Shown: one piece after another, positions 1-7,097 of the stretch
Position numbering within the stretch: the first letter of the stretch is position 1
How the letters are laid out: every line of letters begins with the position of its first letter
From: JAPLJU01 sp964547985
Lineage (GTDB): Bacteria > Desulfobacterota > Syntrophia > Syntrophales > UBA2192
Assembly: GCA_964547985.1 (NCBI GenBank)
Contig: CAZJPV010000043.1
Span: 1 to 20,768, forward strand
Reading direction: 5' to 3'
Length of the DNA stretch: 20,768 nucleotides
Translations under genes and position numbers: made by a program
Notes under the pieces: generated by a model
Database searches by the model: none
The model's input: only the letters and a program-made list of their open reading frames with translations
What the model was told of the DNA's origin: nothing

Positions 1-69
1 GCAGTTCCCCACCCCCACCATGGCAACCCTGATCTTCTCCAAGACCAACCCCCCTTTTTCAAGCTGCAT
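1..69 (-). CDS. Inositol-3-phosphate synthase, N-terminal fragment (runs off window)
   Basis: Only about 23 codons are visible, reading leftward off the window. The last residues, EKIRVAMVGVGNC, match the start of the bacterial/archaeal-type myo-inositol-1-phosphate synthase, whose Rossmann fold opens with VRVAIVGVGNCASS. That enzyme makes inositol-3-phosphate from glucose-6-phosphate, feeding inositol lipids or solutes. The start is uncertain. ATG at 69 has AGGGGA four bases upstream; TTG at 42 has a GGGGGG run six bases upstream and would give a protein starting directly at MEKIRVA; ATG at 87 is a third option. A good promoter lies upstream at 196-224. The identification rests on one short motif, so it is moderately sure only. 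Confidence 0.6.
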   Translation of the reverse strand, partial: MQLEKGGLVLEKIRVAMVGVGNC

Positions 70-195
70 TCGTCCCCTGCGGGACATTCTTCAGGCGAGT
101 AAATTTAATGATTTATGCGGAACTTTTTCTTCATGGGTGTGGATGAGACGGGCATCGAAGGGAAGCGTTTTTGCCCCTTCTTCGTTGATATATAT

Positions 196-224
196 ATTAT
201 ATACCAATTTTGTGATTAATTCAA
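196..224 (-). promoter_or_regulatory. Sigma-70-type promoter for the left-edge gene
   Basis: On the minus strand a -35 box TTGAAT (219-224) is followed after exactly 17 bp by a perfect -10 box TATAAT (196-201). Transcription would start near 189 and leave a 5' UTR of about 120 nt before the ATG at 69. The surrounding sequence is AT-rich with TATATA runs. Confidence 0.5.
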
Positions 225-291
225 TTTGAAAGGATGCGCTCAGCGACCCGCTGGAACTAAGAATATATATCAAAAAAGAAAAAATTTACTT

Positions 292-319
292 ACCACTCAC
301 CACTGACCACTCGCCACTG
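292..319. repeat. Four tandem copies of a heptamer, ACCACT(C/G)
   Basis: Units are accactc (292-298), accactg (299-305), accactc (306-312) and gccactg (313-319). The seventh base alternates C, G, C, G and only one base outside that position changes (A to G in the fourth unit). The array starts five bases beyond the rfbB stop codon, so it lies in the 3' untranslated region of rfbB. There is no known function. Confidence 0.8.
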
Positions 320-323
320 TTTC

Positions 324-1415
324 TTACCGGTAGTGTTCCTCGATCCACTTGAGGTAGTCGCCGCTTCTGACCCGATCCACCCAGCCTTTGTTCTCGAGGT
401 ACCATGTGATGGTCTTTCGCAGTGCCGACTGGAAGGATTCTTTGGGGGACCAGTTCAGTGCCCGGTGGAGTTTCACGAAATCGATGGCGTATCGGCGGTC
501 ATGCCCCGGCCTGTCTTTGACGAAGGTGATGAGTCCTCTCCGTGATTTGCCATCAGCGGCGGGGGTCATTCCATCGAGGATGTCGCAGATCATCTCCACG
601 ACCCGGATGTTTTCCATTTCGGAGTCGCCGCCGATGTTGTAGGTCTCACCGGTGCGACCCGATTTCATGATCGCCCAGATGGCCTCGCAGTGGTCATCGA
701 CATAGAGCCAGTCCCGGACATTGCGACCGTCGCCGTAGACGGGGAGAGGCTTTCCCTCGAAGGCGTTCAGGATGATGAGGGGGATGAGCTTTTCAGGGAA
801 CTGATAGGGGCCGAAGTTGTTGGAGCAATTCGAGAGCGTGACGGGAAGGCCGTAGGTGTGGAAATAAGCCCGGACCAGATGATCGGAGGCCGCCTTGGAC
901 GCCGAGTAAGGGCTGTTCGGGCGGTAGGGTGTCTTTTCCCGGAAGACGCCCCGTTTCCCGAGACTCCCGTAAACCTCGTCGGTGCTCACGTGGTGAAAAA
1001 GGTTGAAAGACTCGCCGCGACTCCGGGCCGCCTCCAGGAGATTGAAGGTACCCACGATGTTTGTCGAGATGAAGTGGGCAGGACGCCGGATGGAGCGATC
1101 CACGTGAGACTCCGCGGCAAAATGGCAGACCGTGTCGATGTTGTGACGGGCAAATAGATCCAGGAGCCTCTCCTGTTCGCAGATGTCAGCCCTCTCGAAA
1201 GCATAACGATCGCCTAGTTTATCCTCGATGCCTTTGAGGTTCTCCGGGTTTCCCGCGTAGGTCAGTTTGTCTACGTTTATAATGTTTCCCTGGAAATCCG
1301 ATTTTTCCAGGAGGTAGCGGATGAAGTTGCTGCCGATGAAGCCGCAGCCGCCGGTGACCATCAGGTTGACAATCCTTTTCCGTTTCTTCTTTGCCACGTT
1401 CCCGGATCCTTTCAT
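324..1415 (-). CDS. rfbB: dTDP-glucose 4,6-dehydratase (RfbB/RmlB)
   Basis: Converts dTDP-glucose to dTDP-4-keto-6-deoxyglucose, the second step in making dTDP-L-rhamnose and other 6-deoxysugars for lipopolysaccharide O-antigen or other surface glycans; cytoplasmic, NAD+-dependent. The 363-residue protein shows the Rossmann motif TGGCGFIGSN near residues 21-30, the STDEVYG segment containing the catalytic acid region, and the YSASK (YxxxK) catalytic pair. Its length is close to the usual 340-360, and an N-terminal basic extension (AKKKRKR) precedes the usual start. The ATG at 1415 has only a weak ribosome binding site, so the start could be somewhat downstream. The other rml genes are not adjacent, so it is probably transcribed alone. 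Family assignment is firm. Confidence 0.95.
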   Translation of the reverse strand: MKGSGNVAKKKRKRIVNLMVTGGCGFIGSNFIRYLLEKSDFQGNIINVDKLTYAGNPENLKGIEDKLGDRYAFERADICEQERLLDLFARHNIDTVCHFAAESHVDRSIRRPAHFISTNIVGTFNLLEAARSRGESFNLFHHVSTDEVYGSLGKRGVFREKTPYRPNSPYSASKAASDHLVRAYFHTYGLPVTLSNCSNNFGPYQFPEKLIPLIILNAFEGKPLPVYGDGRNVRDWLYVDDHCEAIWAIMKSGRTGETYNIGGDSEMENIRVVEMICDILDGMTPAADGKSRRGLITFVKDRPGHDRRYAIDFVKLHRALNWSPKESFQSALRKTITWYLENKGWVDRVRSGDYLKWIEEHYR

Positions 1416-1519
1416 CGATTCTTTAAGTGTGGTAAGAATATACAGCCACTAACACGAAAAGACCGAAAATCACAATGCAAAAACCGGTCCCGCGGCGCGG
1501 GGACCGTGGTTCTGAGGCC

Positions 1520-1708
1520 ATGGGGAAGAAGACAACAGAAGATAAAGGCATCAACTGTCGCCGGTGCAGACATTTTTTCATCACCTACGACCCCAGGTTT
1601 CCCTATGGCTGCCGGATGATCGGTTTCAAATCCCGGGACCTCCCGTCGGTGGTGGTCAGCAGGGATTCCGGCGCCCAATGCCGGAGCTATTCTCCCAAAA
1701 AAAAGTAA
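1520..1708 (+). CDS. Small four-cysteine (probable zinc-binding) protein
   Basis: A 62-residue protein with cysteines at 13, 16, 31 and 54 arranged as CRRC ... YGC ... QC, plus a conserved-looking core FITYDPRFPYGCRMIGFKS and a lysine-rich tail. Four spaced cysteines in so small a protein suggest a structural zinc site. From memory, short proteins of this pattern are widespread in Desulfobacterota and sometimes carry a doubtful uracil-DNA glycosylase label; nothing here shows glycosylase motifs. I chose ATG 1520 because GAGG precedes it and homology-like sequence starts soon after. An in-frame ATG at 1475 would add 15 residues but has no ribosome binding site. It is divergent from rfbB. No function can be assigned. 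Confidence 0.65.
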   Translation: MGKKTTEDKGINCRRCRHFFITYDPRFPYGCRMIGFKSRDLPSVVVSRDSGAQCRSYSPKKK

Positions 1709-1906
1709 AGTTTCAATGGCAACTGAAACGAGGAAAGCATCCTTGACCGGTTGCGCTCCGCCTATGACGATGGTCCGTATTCATCGACAATACCTGCTAT
1801 CTCTCACAGCATCTCTCCCTGAATAAAACCGTTTTCTTCAGAACCATAAATTAGTAATCACGCCATAAAACGAGACTTGGTCTGGGCATACTAAACAATG
1901 ATCAAA

Positions 1907-1954
1907 AATTACATTTTTGAACCTCGGTAAATATAAAAATACAAAAATGTAATT
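1907..1954. repeat. 13-bp perfect inverted repeat
   Basis: The left arm AATTACATTTTTG (1907-1919) is the exact reverse complement of the right arm CAAAAATGTAATT (1942-1954), with a 22-bp spacer. It lies about 105-150 bp upstream of the predicted start of transcription from the sigma-54-like element, the usual distance for an enhancer bound by a sigma-54 activator. The same TTACATTTTTG sequence occurs in front of the sigma-54 activator gene at 5291-5301. Confidence 0.75.
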
Positions 1955-2033
1955 AATACAGATGTCACCATGACGGAAATTTTTAAATAATGAATGATAA
2001 CGATAAGTTATAAATTTTAATTTCCTTTGTCCC

Positions 2034-2047
2034 GGAACACTTTTTGC
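2034..2047 (+). promoter_or_regulatory. Sigma-54-like -24/-12 promoter element
   Basis: The sequence CGGAACACTTTTTGCG (2033-2048) has the required GG (2034-2035) and GC (2046-2047) with exactly ten bases between. It also matches the consensus TTGC at -12, though not the full TGGCAC at -24. Transcription would start near 2059, ahead of the strong ribosome binding site at 2063-2068. It is a candidate only, found by eye. Confidence 0.4.
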
Positions 2048-2072
2048 GAATGTATAAGCAGCAAGGAGATCT

Positions 2073-2102
2073 ATGCCTCCCGGTATATCAGAAGGGATGT
2101 GA
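2073..2102 (+). CDS. 9-codon upstream ORF (possible leader peptide)
   Basis: ATG at 2073 follows an excellent ribosome binding site AAGGAG (2063-2068) and reads MPPGISEGM before TGA at 2100-2102. The next gene starts only three bases later at 2106. The strongest ribosome binding site in the region thus serves this mini-ORF, and the main gene could be translated by coupling or re-initiation. Alternatively it is a chance frame and AAGGG at 2092-2096 serves the main gene. No regulatory residue pattern (for example a run of one amino acid) is visible. Confidence 0.35.
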   Translation: MPPGISEGM

Positions 2103-2105
2103 ATT

Positions 2106-2489
2106 ATGATCATTAATCTGGCTGCCGTCAACTGGGGCCCTCAATTCTTTGTACCAACCCTTGCCATAAAAAAATATTGTGGCTGTGTCATACTGAGAGG
2201 GAACCTTGATGACGACCTATTAAGAAGAGAATTGGAAGCTCTTGCAGTAGAGGGCTATCCAAAAGGGTATAGCAATGTCTGGTACATCAGGAGAAAAGGA
2301 GCTCAGACATGGATCAGGATCGGCGAATCATTCAATAGGGACATTGATTTTGGGGTACGTCTTGATACAGACGGATTTGATAACGGGACATATCAGATTC
2401 TTGGTTTTTTGAGCGTTACGGTGAAAACGCAAGAAGGAGAAGTTGTTGTTTCCAGGCAGAGCATTGCAGATCTCGAAATCAGGAATTGA
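2106..2489 (+). CDS. Unrecognised 127-residue protein
   Basis: I do not recognise this protein. It has no signal peptide, membrane segment or cysteine motif (only two cysteines, close together in KKYCGCV). The middle and end alternate hydrophobic and polar residues (GCVILRGNL, VWYIRRK, WIRIGES, FGVRLDT, YQILGFLSVTVKT, GEVVVSRQ), which suggests a mostly beta fold, perhaps an Ig-like or jelly-roll sandwich. The coding sequence is clearly less GC-rich than its neighbours, which may mean horizontal acquisition. It stands alone, with its own sigma-54-like promoter, a 9-codon upstream ORF and a hairpin terminator. Start ATG 2106 is the only reasonable one. Confidence 0.7.
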   Translation: MIINLAAVNWGPQFFVPTLAIKKYCGCVILRGNLDDDLLRRELEALAVEGYPKGYSNVWYIRRKGAQTWIRIGESFNRDIDFGVRLDTDGFDNGTYQILGFLSVTVKTQEGEVVVSRQSIADLEIRN

Positions 2490-2519
2490 CTTTTGATTTA
2501 AGAAGAAACCACCCGCTTC

Positions 2520-2555
2520 AACAAGGCCTCCGGTACCGCTACCGGGGGCCTTGTT
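2520..2555. terminator. Strong hairpin between convergent genes
   Basis: The left arm (2520-2535) pairs with the right arm (2540-2555) over 16 positions with one G-T pair, closing a four-base loop. It lies between the stop of the orphan gene (2489) and the stop of the KaiC-like/ATP-grasp gene (2588), so it can serve both strands. There is no long T tract, but the arms end in AACAA/TTGTT. Confidence 0.65.
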
Positions 2556-2587
2556 TCATCAAGGGATGCATCCTGCCCTGCGGTGGA

Positions 2588-5179
2588 CTATGAGCCAGCA
2601 TAACAAATCAATTTCTGACTGACCACATCTGAAACAAGCCTCAATTCTTTATCCTTAACGTCATAGACCCGCACCACATCTACGAAGCGGCTGTCCTGCG
2701 GAAGTAGATCGGGGAGCCGGTTCGGAAGGATCTCGAGCCATTTGATGTTCAGAAAGACATCTTTTTTTTCGGGATAAATGGCCATGTAGAATATGTCCAT
2801 CTCGGCGAGATCCTGGAAAAAATAAGTCCCGAAGGAAAGGTCCGGAATGAGGCTACCTTCTTGGTTGGCAATTTCTGCGACCACTGCAAACCTAGTGATA
2901 TCCGAGAAAGTGGTGGGAACACCCCTGGCCGGTGTGGTGGCGTCCCATTGGCCGGGACCAAAGAGTGCAGTCGGCATGTCCTCACGGCGATCAATGAGTC
3001 TGTTCAAGCGTCCCACAAGGCGGGCAATGTCATACTTTTCCGACACGGAGAGCTTCATGTACCCCATAGGGTCCACATAGATAATCCGGGCCAGGGGCTG
3101 GGAGATGCTCCTTCCCATGAAGTTTCCTTCCTGCTGGAGCAATACTCGCTTGCGGGGTATTTTGTCCGGGATCTCAACATGAATGTTCTGGCCTCTTGTC
3201 TGGAAAGGGCGGCATTGAAGGAGATTGACCTGAAGGCGACCCTCGGCGTTGAAGTTTGCCGTGAACTCGATGTCGATGGGATACTGGTAGACCTCTTCAA
3301 GATCCTTGAGCATCCGCGACATGATCGTCGCAAATTCCGTTCTGGACAGGAGTTCATCGAAGGTGAGGATCCATATGTCCTGTGCGGAACGGCCCGTGGC
3401 CCGCATACGTTCCGATGCCTCTGTATCCCGCACGCCGATCAAATCCAGGCGGGCTTCCAGCCCTTCGTGGATGACCTGCTGGAGAGAGAGGGAATGAAAG
3501 CGGTTGTCCTCTAGATTCAGAACATCCACGTCGTGTTGTGAAAAGCGGCGGATGTCCAAGATCTCCTCGTAAGGTTTTTCCAAGGGTGCGTCGAGGGCCA
3601 CGATGCGGGGATAGTCATTTTCCAACCGGTTGACAGCCCGCGTTCCCAGACCGAAGACAATGCGGAGCATTCCGGCGTTAGGGTTCATGCCCTGCTTCCA
3701 TATGAAGGGGTTGTATGAAAGTCCTACGCCGGCCACTTCGGGGAAAAAATATTGTTTGCGGTTGGTGCCTGACACGCGCTGGACCAGCAGGGCCATTTGC
3801 TCGTCCTGCTGGTCGAGACCGCGCTGCAAACGGTACGTCAGGGCATCCTCGTTCATGGTGCTCGCGAAAATTCGCCGGATGGATTCCTCAAATATTTCAT
3901 ACCTCCTTTCCGACGTACCCTGGTTGACACAGAAAAAGCTTTCATACTTGCCTGCAAAGGCGTTCCCGAATGTATTCTCCAAGAGACTGCTCGAGCGCGC
4001 AATGATCGGGGACTGCCCGAAATAGTCAAGCATGAGCTGGAACTGCTCTTTCACCTCCTGAGGGAACATACCGGTCAGCATCCTGGCTTTCAACTCCCGG
4101 GCACTTTCGAAGTACCCCTCGCGGGTCTTGTGGGCCATGAATGCTTTCCACCAGCCGTTCTGAACGATGTAGGAGTAATAGACGTCGGAGCCGATGAAGA
4201 AGGAATCATGTATCTCCAGATGCCGAGCCCAATCGAAAGATTCATCACAGTGCAGAATTTTTCTCCCTAGAAGCATACCTACCGATTTGCCGCCGATGAA
4301 TCCCGTCCCGATGAGTCTGTTTTTGATTTCCAGGAGATCATCCAGGGTGAAGTAGTCTTTTACGAGGGCCAGCATGCGCTTTTCCCGGCCGATGAGGACC
4401 CGGGACAGCTGTTCAACCATCTCACTTCTTTCCTCAGCGGAGGAATCAGCTTCGGCGAGTTCCCTCGCCCGGAGAAATAAACGGTCCCAGTAATCGAGGT
4501 GCCTTTTCGCGTCGACGGGACTCCTGCCGGCCAGGAGAGAGAAGAGCTGTGCAGCATCGACACTATTCATGATGGGGATGAGCTTTTCCCCCTCCATGAT
4601 GTGGGGCAGAAACATGGTCGGTGAATATCTCTGCCAGGCCTTCAGCGGATGAACGATGGTCTTCCCCTCCAGGTTGTAGATGTCGAGGAGAACCTGGGTC
4701 GTTTCACGGATCCGGGCGACGGTCTTGAAGGAGTGACGTCCCCGGAGGATGGCGAAGTAGGCCACCGTGTTGAGTTCAAAGAGGTAGGGACATGTGATGA
4801 CAAAGAAGTTGCCGATCATGAGGTCCGTGGCCCAGGCCAGGAGCAGGTCGGAGAGGGAATCGAAGACATAAAATACGTTTTTTCCCTCCTGACGGATAAT
4901 GTTGTGCACCTGGGTGGAAAAAGATTCGAAGCCTGCCTCGGGATTGAGTTTGTAGACGGCGACCTTTCGTGTTGCATCGAGAAGGGGCGCGTGGCGTGCA
5001 AAACGCATGTACACGACCCTTTCGTTATTCTCCAGGGCCTTCTGCACAAAAGGGTTGATGAATTGCTTGTAGTCTTCGATGTGATCTACCTGGAGGACAA
5101 CATTGTCCCCCGACTGCAGAGAATTGAGGATCTCGTCGAGCCCCTGGATGCCGGTGCTCACGCGGGATAAGGATTTCAT
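2588..5179 (-). CDS. KaiC-like domain fused to PEP-synthase-type ATP-grasp domain
   Basis: This 863-residue protein starts like KaiC-family ATPases (STGIQGLDEIL, residues 8-18), but its P-loop position reads LQSGDNVVLQVD with no GKT, while a Walker-B-like FYVFDSLSDLL remains at 103-113. Residues about 285-660 match the ATP-binding domain of pyruvate phosphate dikinase/PEP synthase: GFIGGKSVGML (293-303), IIARSSSLLENTFGNAFAGKYESF (392-415) and the closing NLLQCRPFQ (652-660). The phosphohistidine swivel domain and the PEP/pyruvate barrel are absent; instead there is a C-terminal module (670-863) containing GPGQWDATTP. It therefore cannot run the full PEP synthase reaction and may be a kinase-like or nucleotide-sensing regulator. 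ATG 5179 has the site AAGGAGAGG. It is divergent from the sigma-54 activator. Confidence 0.85.
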   Translation of the reverse strand: MKSLSRVSTGIQGLDEILNSLQSGDNVVLQVDHIEDYKQFINPFVQKALENNERVVYMRFARHAPLLDATRKVAVYKLNPEAGFESFSTQVHNIIRQEGKNVFYVFDSLSDLLLAWATDLMIGNFFVITCPYLFELNTVAYFAILRGRHSFKTVARIRETTQVLLDIYNLEGKTIVHPLKAWQRYSPTMFLPHIMEGEKLIPIMNSVDAAQLFSLLAGRSPVDAKRHLDYWDRLFLRARELAEADSSAEERSEMVEQLSRVLIGREKRMLALVKDYFTLDDLLEIKNRLIGTGFIGGKSVGMLLGRKILHCDESFDWARHLEIHDSFFIGSDVYYSYIVQNGWWKAFMAHKTREGYFESARELKARMLTGMFPQEVKEQFQLMLDYFGQSPIIARSSSLLENTFGNAFAGKYESFFCVNQGTSERRYEIFEESIRRIFASTMNEDALTYRLQRGLDQQDEQMALLVQRVSGTNRKQYFFPEVAGVGLSYNPFIWKQGMNPNAGMLRIVFGLGTRAVNRLENDYPRIVALDAPLEKPYEEILDIRRFSQHDVDVLNLEDNRFHSLSLQQVIHEGLEARLDLIGVRDTEASERMRATGRSAQDIWILTFDELLSRTEFATIMSRMLKDLEEVYQYPIDIEFTANFNAEGRLQVNLLQCRPFQTRGQNIHVEIPDKIPRKRVLLQQEGNFMGRSISQPLARIIYVDPMGYMKLSVSEKYDIARLVGRLNRLIDRREDMPTALFGPGQWDATTPARGVPTTFSDITRFAVVAEIANQEGSLIPDLSFGTYFFQDLAEMDIFYMAIYPEKKDVFLNIKWLEILPNRLPDLLPQDSRFVDVVRVYDVKDKELRLVSDVVSQKLICYAGS

Positions 5180-5255
5180 GGACGACCTCTCCTTAATATA
5201 ATGACTTTTTATATCATATCAGAATCAATCTCTTTGGCCTATTGATTTTTGTGAT

Positions 5256-5300
5256 AAAAATGTATTAATTGACAAGTCGAAAAAAAAAGGTTACATTTTT
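5256..5300. repeat. 9-bp inverted repeat overlapping the activator promoter
   Basis: AAAAATGTA (5256-5264) is the exact reverse complement of TACATTTTT (5292-5300), with 27 bp between. It brackets the predicted -35 and -10 boxes of the sigma-54 activator gene and shares its core with the 13-bp inverted repeat at 1907-1954 and with sequence in front of nrpR. A dimeric regulator acting on this promoter is a reasonable inference. Confidence 0.55.
5269..5297 (+). promoter_or_regulatory. Sigma-70-type promoter for the sigma-54 activator
   Basis: A perfect -35 box TTGACA (5269-5274) is followed after 17 bp by TACATT (5292-5297, four of six bases). Transcription would start near 5304, only a few bases before ATG 5308, so the message would be almost leaderless. 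This also argues against using the TTG at 5269 as a start codon. Confidence 0.4.
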
Positions 5301-5307
5301 GTGCCAA

Positions 5308-6993
5308 ATGAGTGATCACACCTACGAAGAACTGGCAACCCTTCACGCCATCGCCAAGATATTGGCCCAGCCCTGGGATCTGAGGGACCAGCTCGAACGC
5401 GTCTTCAGCGAGATGAGCGCCCGCCTCGGCATGCAGAGGGGGATGATCTCGCTCCTCGACCGGGACACCGGTGAGGCCTGGCTGGAGGTGGCCCACGGCG
5501 TCAACCTCGAGGGGGTGGAGGTCACCTACCAGTCCGGTGAGGGGATCACCGGGAGGGTGGCCCAGACGGGCCGACCCATGGCCATTCCGAGTCTGGGTCA
5601 AGAAGCCCTCTTTCTTGACCGTACCGGTGCCCGGCGAAACCTGAACGGGGTGGAGGTCACCTACCAGTCCGGTGAGGGGATCACCGGGAGGGTGGCCCAG
5701 ACGGGCCGACCCATGGCCATTCCGAGTCTGGGTCAAGAAGCCCTCTTTCTTGACCGTACCGGTGCCCGGCGAAACCTGAACAGGGACGAGCTTGCCTTCC
5801 TTTGTGTCCCTATTGTCTACGATGCCCGGGTCGTAGGCATCCTGTCAGCCGACAAGGTAGCCAGAGACGTCGAAAACCTGGATCAGGAGCTTGCCATGCT
5901 TTCGTCGGTGGCGGAGCTCATCGCCAAGGCCGTCCACATCCTTGCCCTGGAAGAGGAGAACCGGCGGCTGCGCAGAATGGTCAACGAGGGCAAGGCCCCA
6001 TCCGCCGACATTATCGGTCACTCCAAGGGGATGCAGGATGTCTTCGGACTCATCCGCCATGTGGCAGATTCCACGACGACCGTCCTCATCCTCGGTGAAA
6101 CGGGTACCGGCAAGGAACTGGTCGCCCAGGCCATCCACACAAACAGTGGCCGCAGTAAAGGGCCCCTCATCAAAGTTAACTGCGCGGCCATCCCCGACAC
6201 CCTGATTGAGAGCGAGCTCTTCGGTCATGAAAGGGGTGCCTTCACCGGGGCCCTGCGACAGCGACGGGGCCGGTTCGAGGAGGCTATGAACGGCACGATA
6301 TTCCTTGACGAAGTGTCGGAACTTACAGCCGCAGCGCAGGCCAAGCTCCTGAGGGTTCTCCAGGAAAAACAGTTCCAACCCCTCGGTTCTTCCCGTCTCG
6401 TCACGACCAACGCCCGAATCATCGCTGCCACCAACCGCCGTCTGGAAGACTGCATGGCGGCCGGTCAGTTCAGGACTGATCTCTATTACCGCATCAGTGT
6501 CTTCCCGATCCACCTGCCGCCCCTGAGAGAGCGGGGGAATGACATCATTTTACTGGCAGACCATTTCGTTCTCAAATACGCCCGGCGGTTGAAAAAGCCC
6601 GTCAGGCGGATCTCCAGCGCCGTTGTCGAGGTCTTCCTGTCTCACCCCTGGCCGGGGAATGTCCGGGAGCTGGAGAACTGCATCGAAAGGGCCGTCCTGC
6701 TGGCGAAGGGCGATTCCATCGAGATGATCCACCTTCCCCCTTCGCTGCAGACGACGAGTCGGGGTGAGGATGAAAAAGAGGGGGGAAGGTTCAGCACCGT
6801 CATCGGCGCCCAGGAACGGGCCATGATCATCGATGCCCTGAAAGAGACACACGGGAACCAGAGCCAGGCAGCCAGACTCCTCGGGATGACAAAACGGATC
6901 ATTCAGTACAAGATTCACAAACTGGGTATCGACCCCTGGAAATTCCGTCCGCGGAAGCAAAGCAGATCAGCTCCTTCATCGGGCAGCGAGTAA
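5308..6993 (+). CDS. NifA-type sigma-54-dependent activator (GAF-AAA+-Fis) with internal duplication
   Basis: An enhancer-binding protein that uses ATP to open sigma-54 promoters. Numbered from ATG 5308 (561 residues): GAF sensor at about 5-210; AAA+ domain at about 233-470 with Walker A GETGTGKE, the sigma-54-contacting GAFTGA (ERGAFTGA), Walker B IFLDEVSE and the R-finger region; Fis-type helix-turn-helix at the end (NQSQAARLLGMTKRIIQYKI). The Fis helix and the GAF sequence resemble NifA, so nitrogen control is likely but not proven. A perfect 45-residue tandem repeat (residues 69-113 and 114-158) lies inside the GAF domain; removing one copy restores a normal GAF. There is no receiver domain. 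TTG at 5269 in the same frame is better read as the -35 box. No strong ribosome binding site is seen. A terminator follows. Confidence 0.92.
   Translation: MSDHTYEELATLHAIAKILAQPWDLRDQLERVFSEMSARLGMQRGMISLLDRDTGEAWLEVAHGVNLEGVEVTYQSGEGITGRVAQTGRPMAIPSLGQEALFLDRTGARRNLNGVEVTYQSGEGITGRVAQTGRPMAIPSLGQEALFLDRTGARRNLNRDELAFLCVPIVYDARVVGILSADKVARDVENLDQELAMLSSVAELIAKAVHILALEEENRRLRRMVNEGKAPSADIIGHSKGMQDVFGLIRHVADSTTTVLILGETGTGKELVAQAIHTNSGRSKGPLIKVNCAAIPDTLIESELFGHERGAFTGALRQRRGRFEEAMNGTIFLDEVSELTAAAQAKLLRVLQEKQFQPLGSSRLVTTNARIIAATNRRLEDCMAAGQFRTDLYYRISVFPIHLPPLRERGNDIILLADHFVLKYARRLKKPVRRISSAVVEVFLSHPWPGNVRELENCIERAVLLAKGDSIEMIHLPPSLQTTSRGEDEKEGGRFSTVIGAQERAMIIDALKETHGNQSQAARLLGMTKRIIQYKIHKLGIDPWKFRPRKQSRSAPSSGSE
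5512..5781 (+). repeat. Perfect 135-bp tandem duplication inside the GAF domain
   Basis: Copy 1 is 5512-5646 and copy 2 is 5647-5781. They are identical over all 135 bases by direct reading and abut exactly, and the unit is a multiple of three, so the frame is kept. Identity stops immediately at both ends (G before copy 1 against C before copy 2; G after copy 1 against A after copy 2). Lack of any silent change means a very recent event or an assembly artefact. Confidence 0.95.
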
Positions 6994-7025
6994 TCTTCGA
7001 CCGCACCCTGAACGGCGGGGATGTA

Positions 7026-7060
7026 AAAGAGCCTGGCCGGACGGCACAGGCTCTTTCTTT
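7026..7060 (+). terminator. Rho-independent terminator of the sigma-54 activator gene
   Basis: AAAGAGCCTG (7026-7035) pairs perfectly with CAGGCTCTTT (7047-7056) around an 11-base loop, followed by CTTT. It lies 32 bases after the activator stop and before the gdhA stop (7098) on the other strand; the A-rich left side lets it work for both. Confidence 0.85.
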
Positions 7061-7097
7061 ACTCCAGCCACGTGTTTACCCCGGGAGACTAATGCTC

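Larger units (their letters stand above)
1709..2105. other. AT-rich intergenic regulatory stretch, no gene seen
   Basis: This is 397 bp without a convincing gene. It begins with a weak hairpin just after the stop at 1708 (GTTTCA 1710-1715 pairing with TGAAAC 1724-1729, no U tail). From about 1840 it becomes strongly AT-rich, and it holds a 13-bp inverted repeat (1907-1954), a sigma-54-like element (2034-2047) and a 9-codon reading frame (2073-2102). Base composition departs from the GC-rich coding neighbours, which fits a regulatory region or acquired DNA. Confidence 0.6.

Noticed and set aside
91..273. A 60-codon minus-strand reading frame upstream of the left-edge gene
   Set aside because: It spans the predicted promoter (196-224), has no recognisable product and sits in AT-rich intergenic DNA.
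5239..5736. A repetitive minus-strand frame with a duplicated segment
   Set aside because: It is the antisense reading of the 135-bp duplication in the sigma-54 activator gene.
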